Translations under genes and position numbers: made by a program
NCBI GenBank assembly: GCA_946886925.1
Contig: CAMPJQ010000136.1
Location: forward strand, 1-7,151
Source: an uncultured Terrimonas sp.
GTDB lineage: Bacteria; Bacteroidota; Bacteroidia; Chitinophagales; Chitinophagaceae
Reading direction: 5' to 3'
DNA length: 7,151 bases
Shown here: one piece after another, positions 7,088 through 7,151 of the stretch
How positions within the stretch are numbered: position 1 is the stretch's first letter
Layout: every line of letters starts with the position of its first letter
Notes under the pieces: model-generated
The model's database searches: none
The model's input: the letters and a program-made list of their open reading frames with translations, nothing else
What the model was told of the DNA's origin: nothing

Positions 7088-7142
7088 AGCTGAGAGCTGA
7101 TAGCCTGAGGACTGATGGCTCATAGCTGATACCTGATAGCCC
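7088..7142 (+). repeat. AGCTGAT-type degenerate 7-base-period array
   Basis: Units read AGCTGAG, AGCTGAT, AGCCTGA, then GG, ACTGATG, GCTCAT, AGCTGAT, ACCTGAT and a partial AGCCC, with small slips between some units. It may continue past the window edge at 7151. A shorter related stretch lies at 1842-1864. Bases 7051-7087 between this and the pyrimidine array hold nothing I recognise. Confidence 0.65.
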
Positions 7143-7151
7143 CTACCCTGC

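Noticed and set aside
6872..7142. CRISPR array
   Set aside because: The repeats are only 7-8 bases and degenerate, with no unique spacers of regular length.

Overview
The window holds three large, co-directional (+ strand) genes for FtsX/MacB-type ABC transporter permeases and almost nothing else. The first is cut at its 5' end by the window edge. The protein style suggests Bacteroidota, most likely a Chitinophagaceae-like genome. The indications are permeases of about 800 residues with eight membrane segments, the C-terminal tail NPVK(A/S)LR(S/T)E, starts without a Shine-Dalgarno sequence, and moderate to low GC. The genus cannot be fixed from the sequence.

Layout: permease 1 (partial, 1-1722); a 155-base gap rich in degenerate short repeats; permease 2 (1878-4271); a 224-base gap with possible RNA hairpins; permease 3 (4496-6868); then 283 bases of non-coding DNA made almost entirely of several families of short-period degenerate repeats. 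No tRNA, rRNA, CRISPR array, transposase or ATP-binding-cassette gene is visible.

Each permease looks like two MacB-type halves fused in one chain: a membrane helix, an extracytoplasmic MacB-like domain and three more helices, then the same again. Each half carries one copy of an E(V/I)G(I/V)RKV(L/V)G motif. Permeases 1 and 2 resemble each other more than either resembles permease 3, so the cluster looks like an older duplication followed by a younger one. None can work without an ATPase, which must be encoded outside the window. The substrate cannot be read from the sequence; annotation pipelines often call such proteins antimicrobial-peptide or macrolide exporters, which is not shown here.

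The least ordinary content is between the genes. The gap before permease 2 and the region after permease 3 share the same modular order: an 8-base-period purine-rich array, a 31-base core beginning CGGTCGG(T/C)ACG, more of the 8-base array, then an AGCTGAT-like 7-base-period array. The downstream copy also contains a pyrimidine-rich 7-base-period array. These look like a dispersed composite intergenic element of unknown function.
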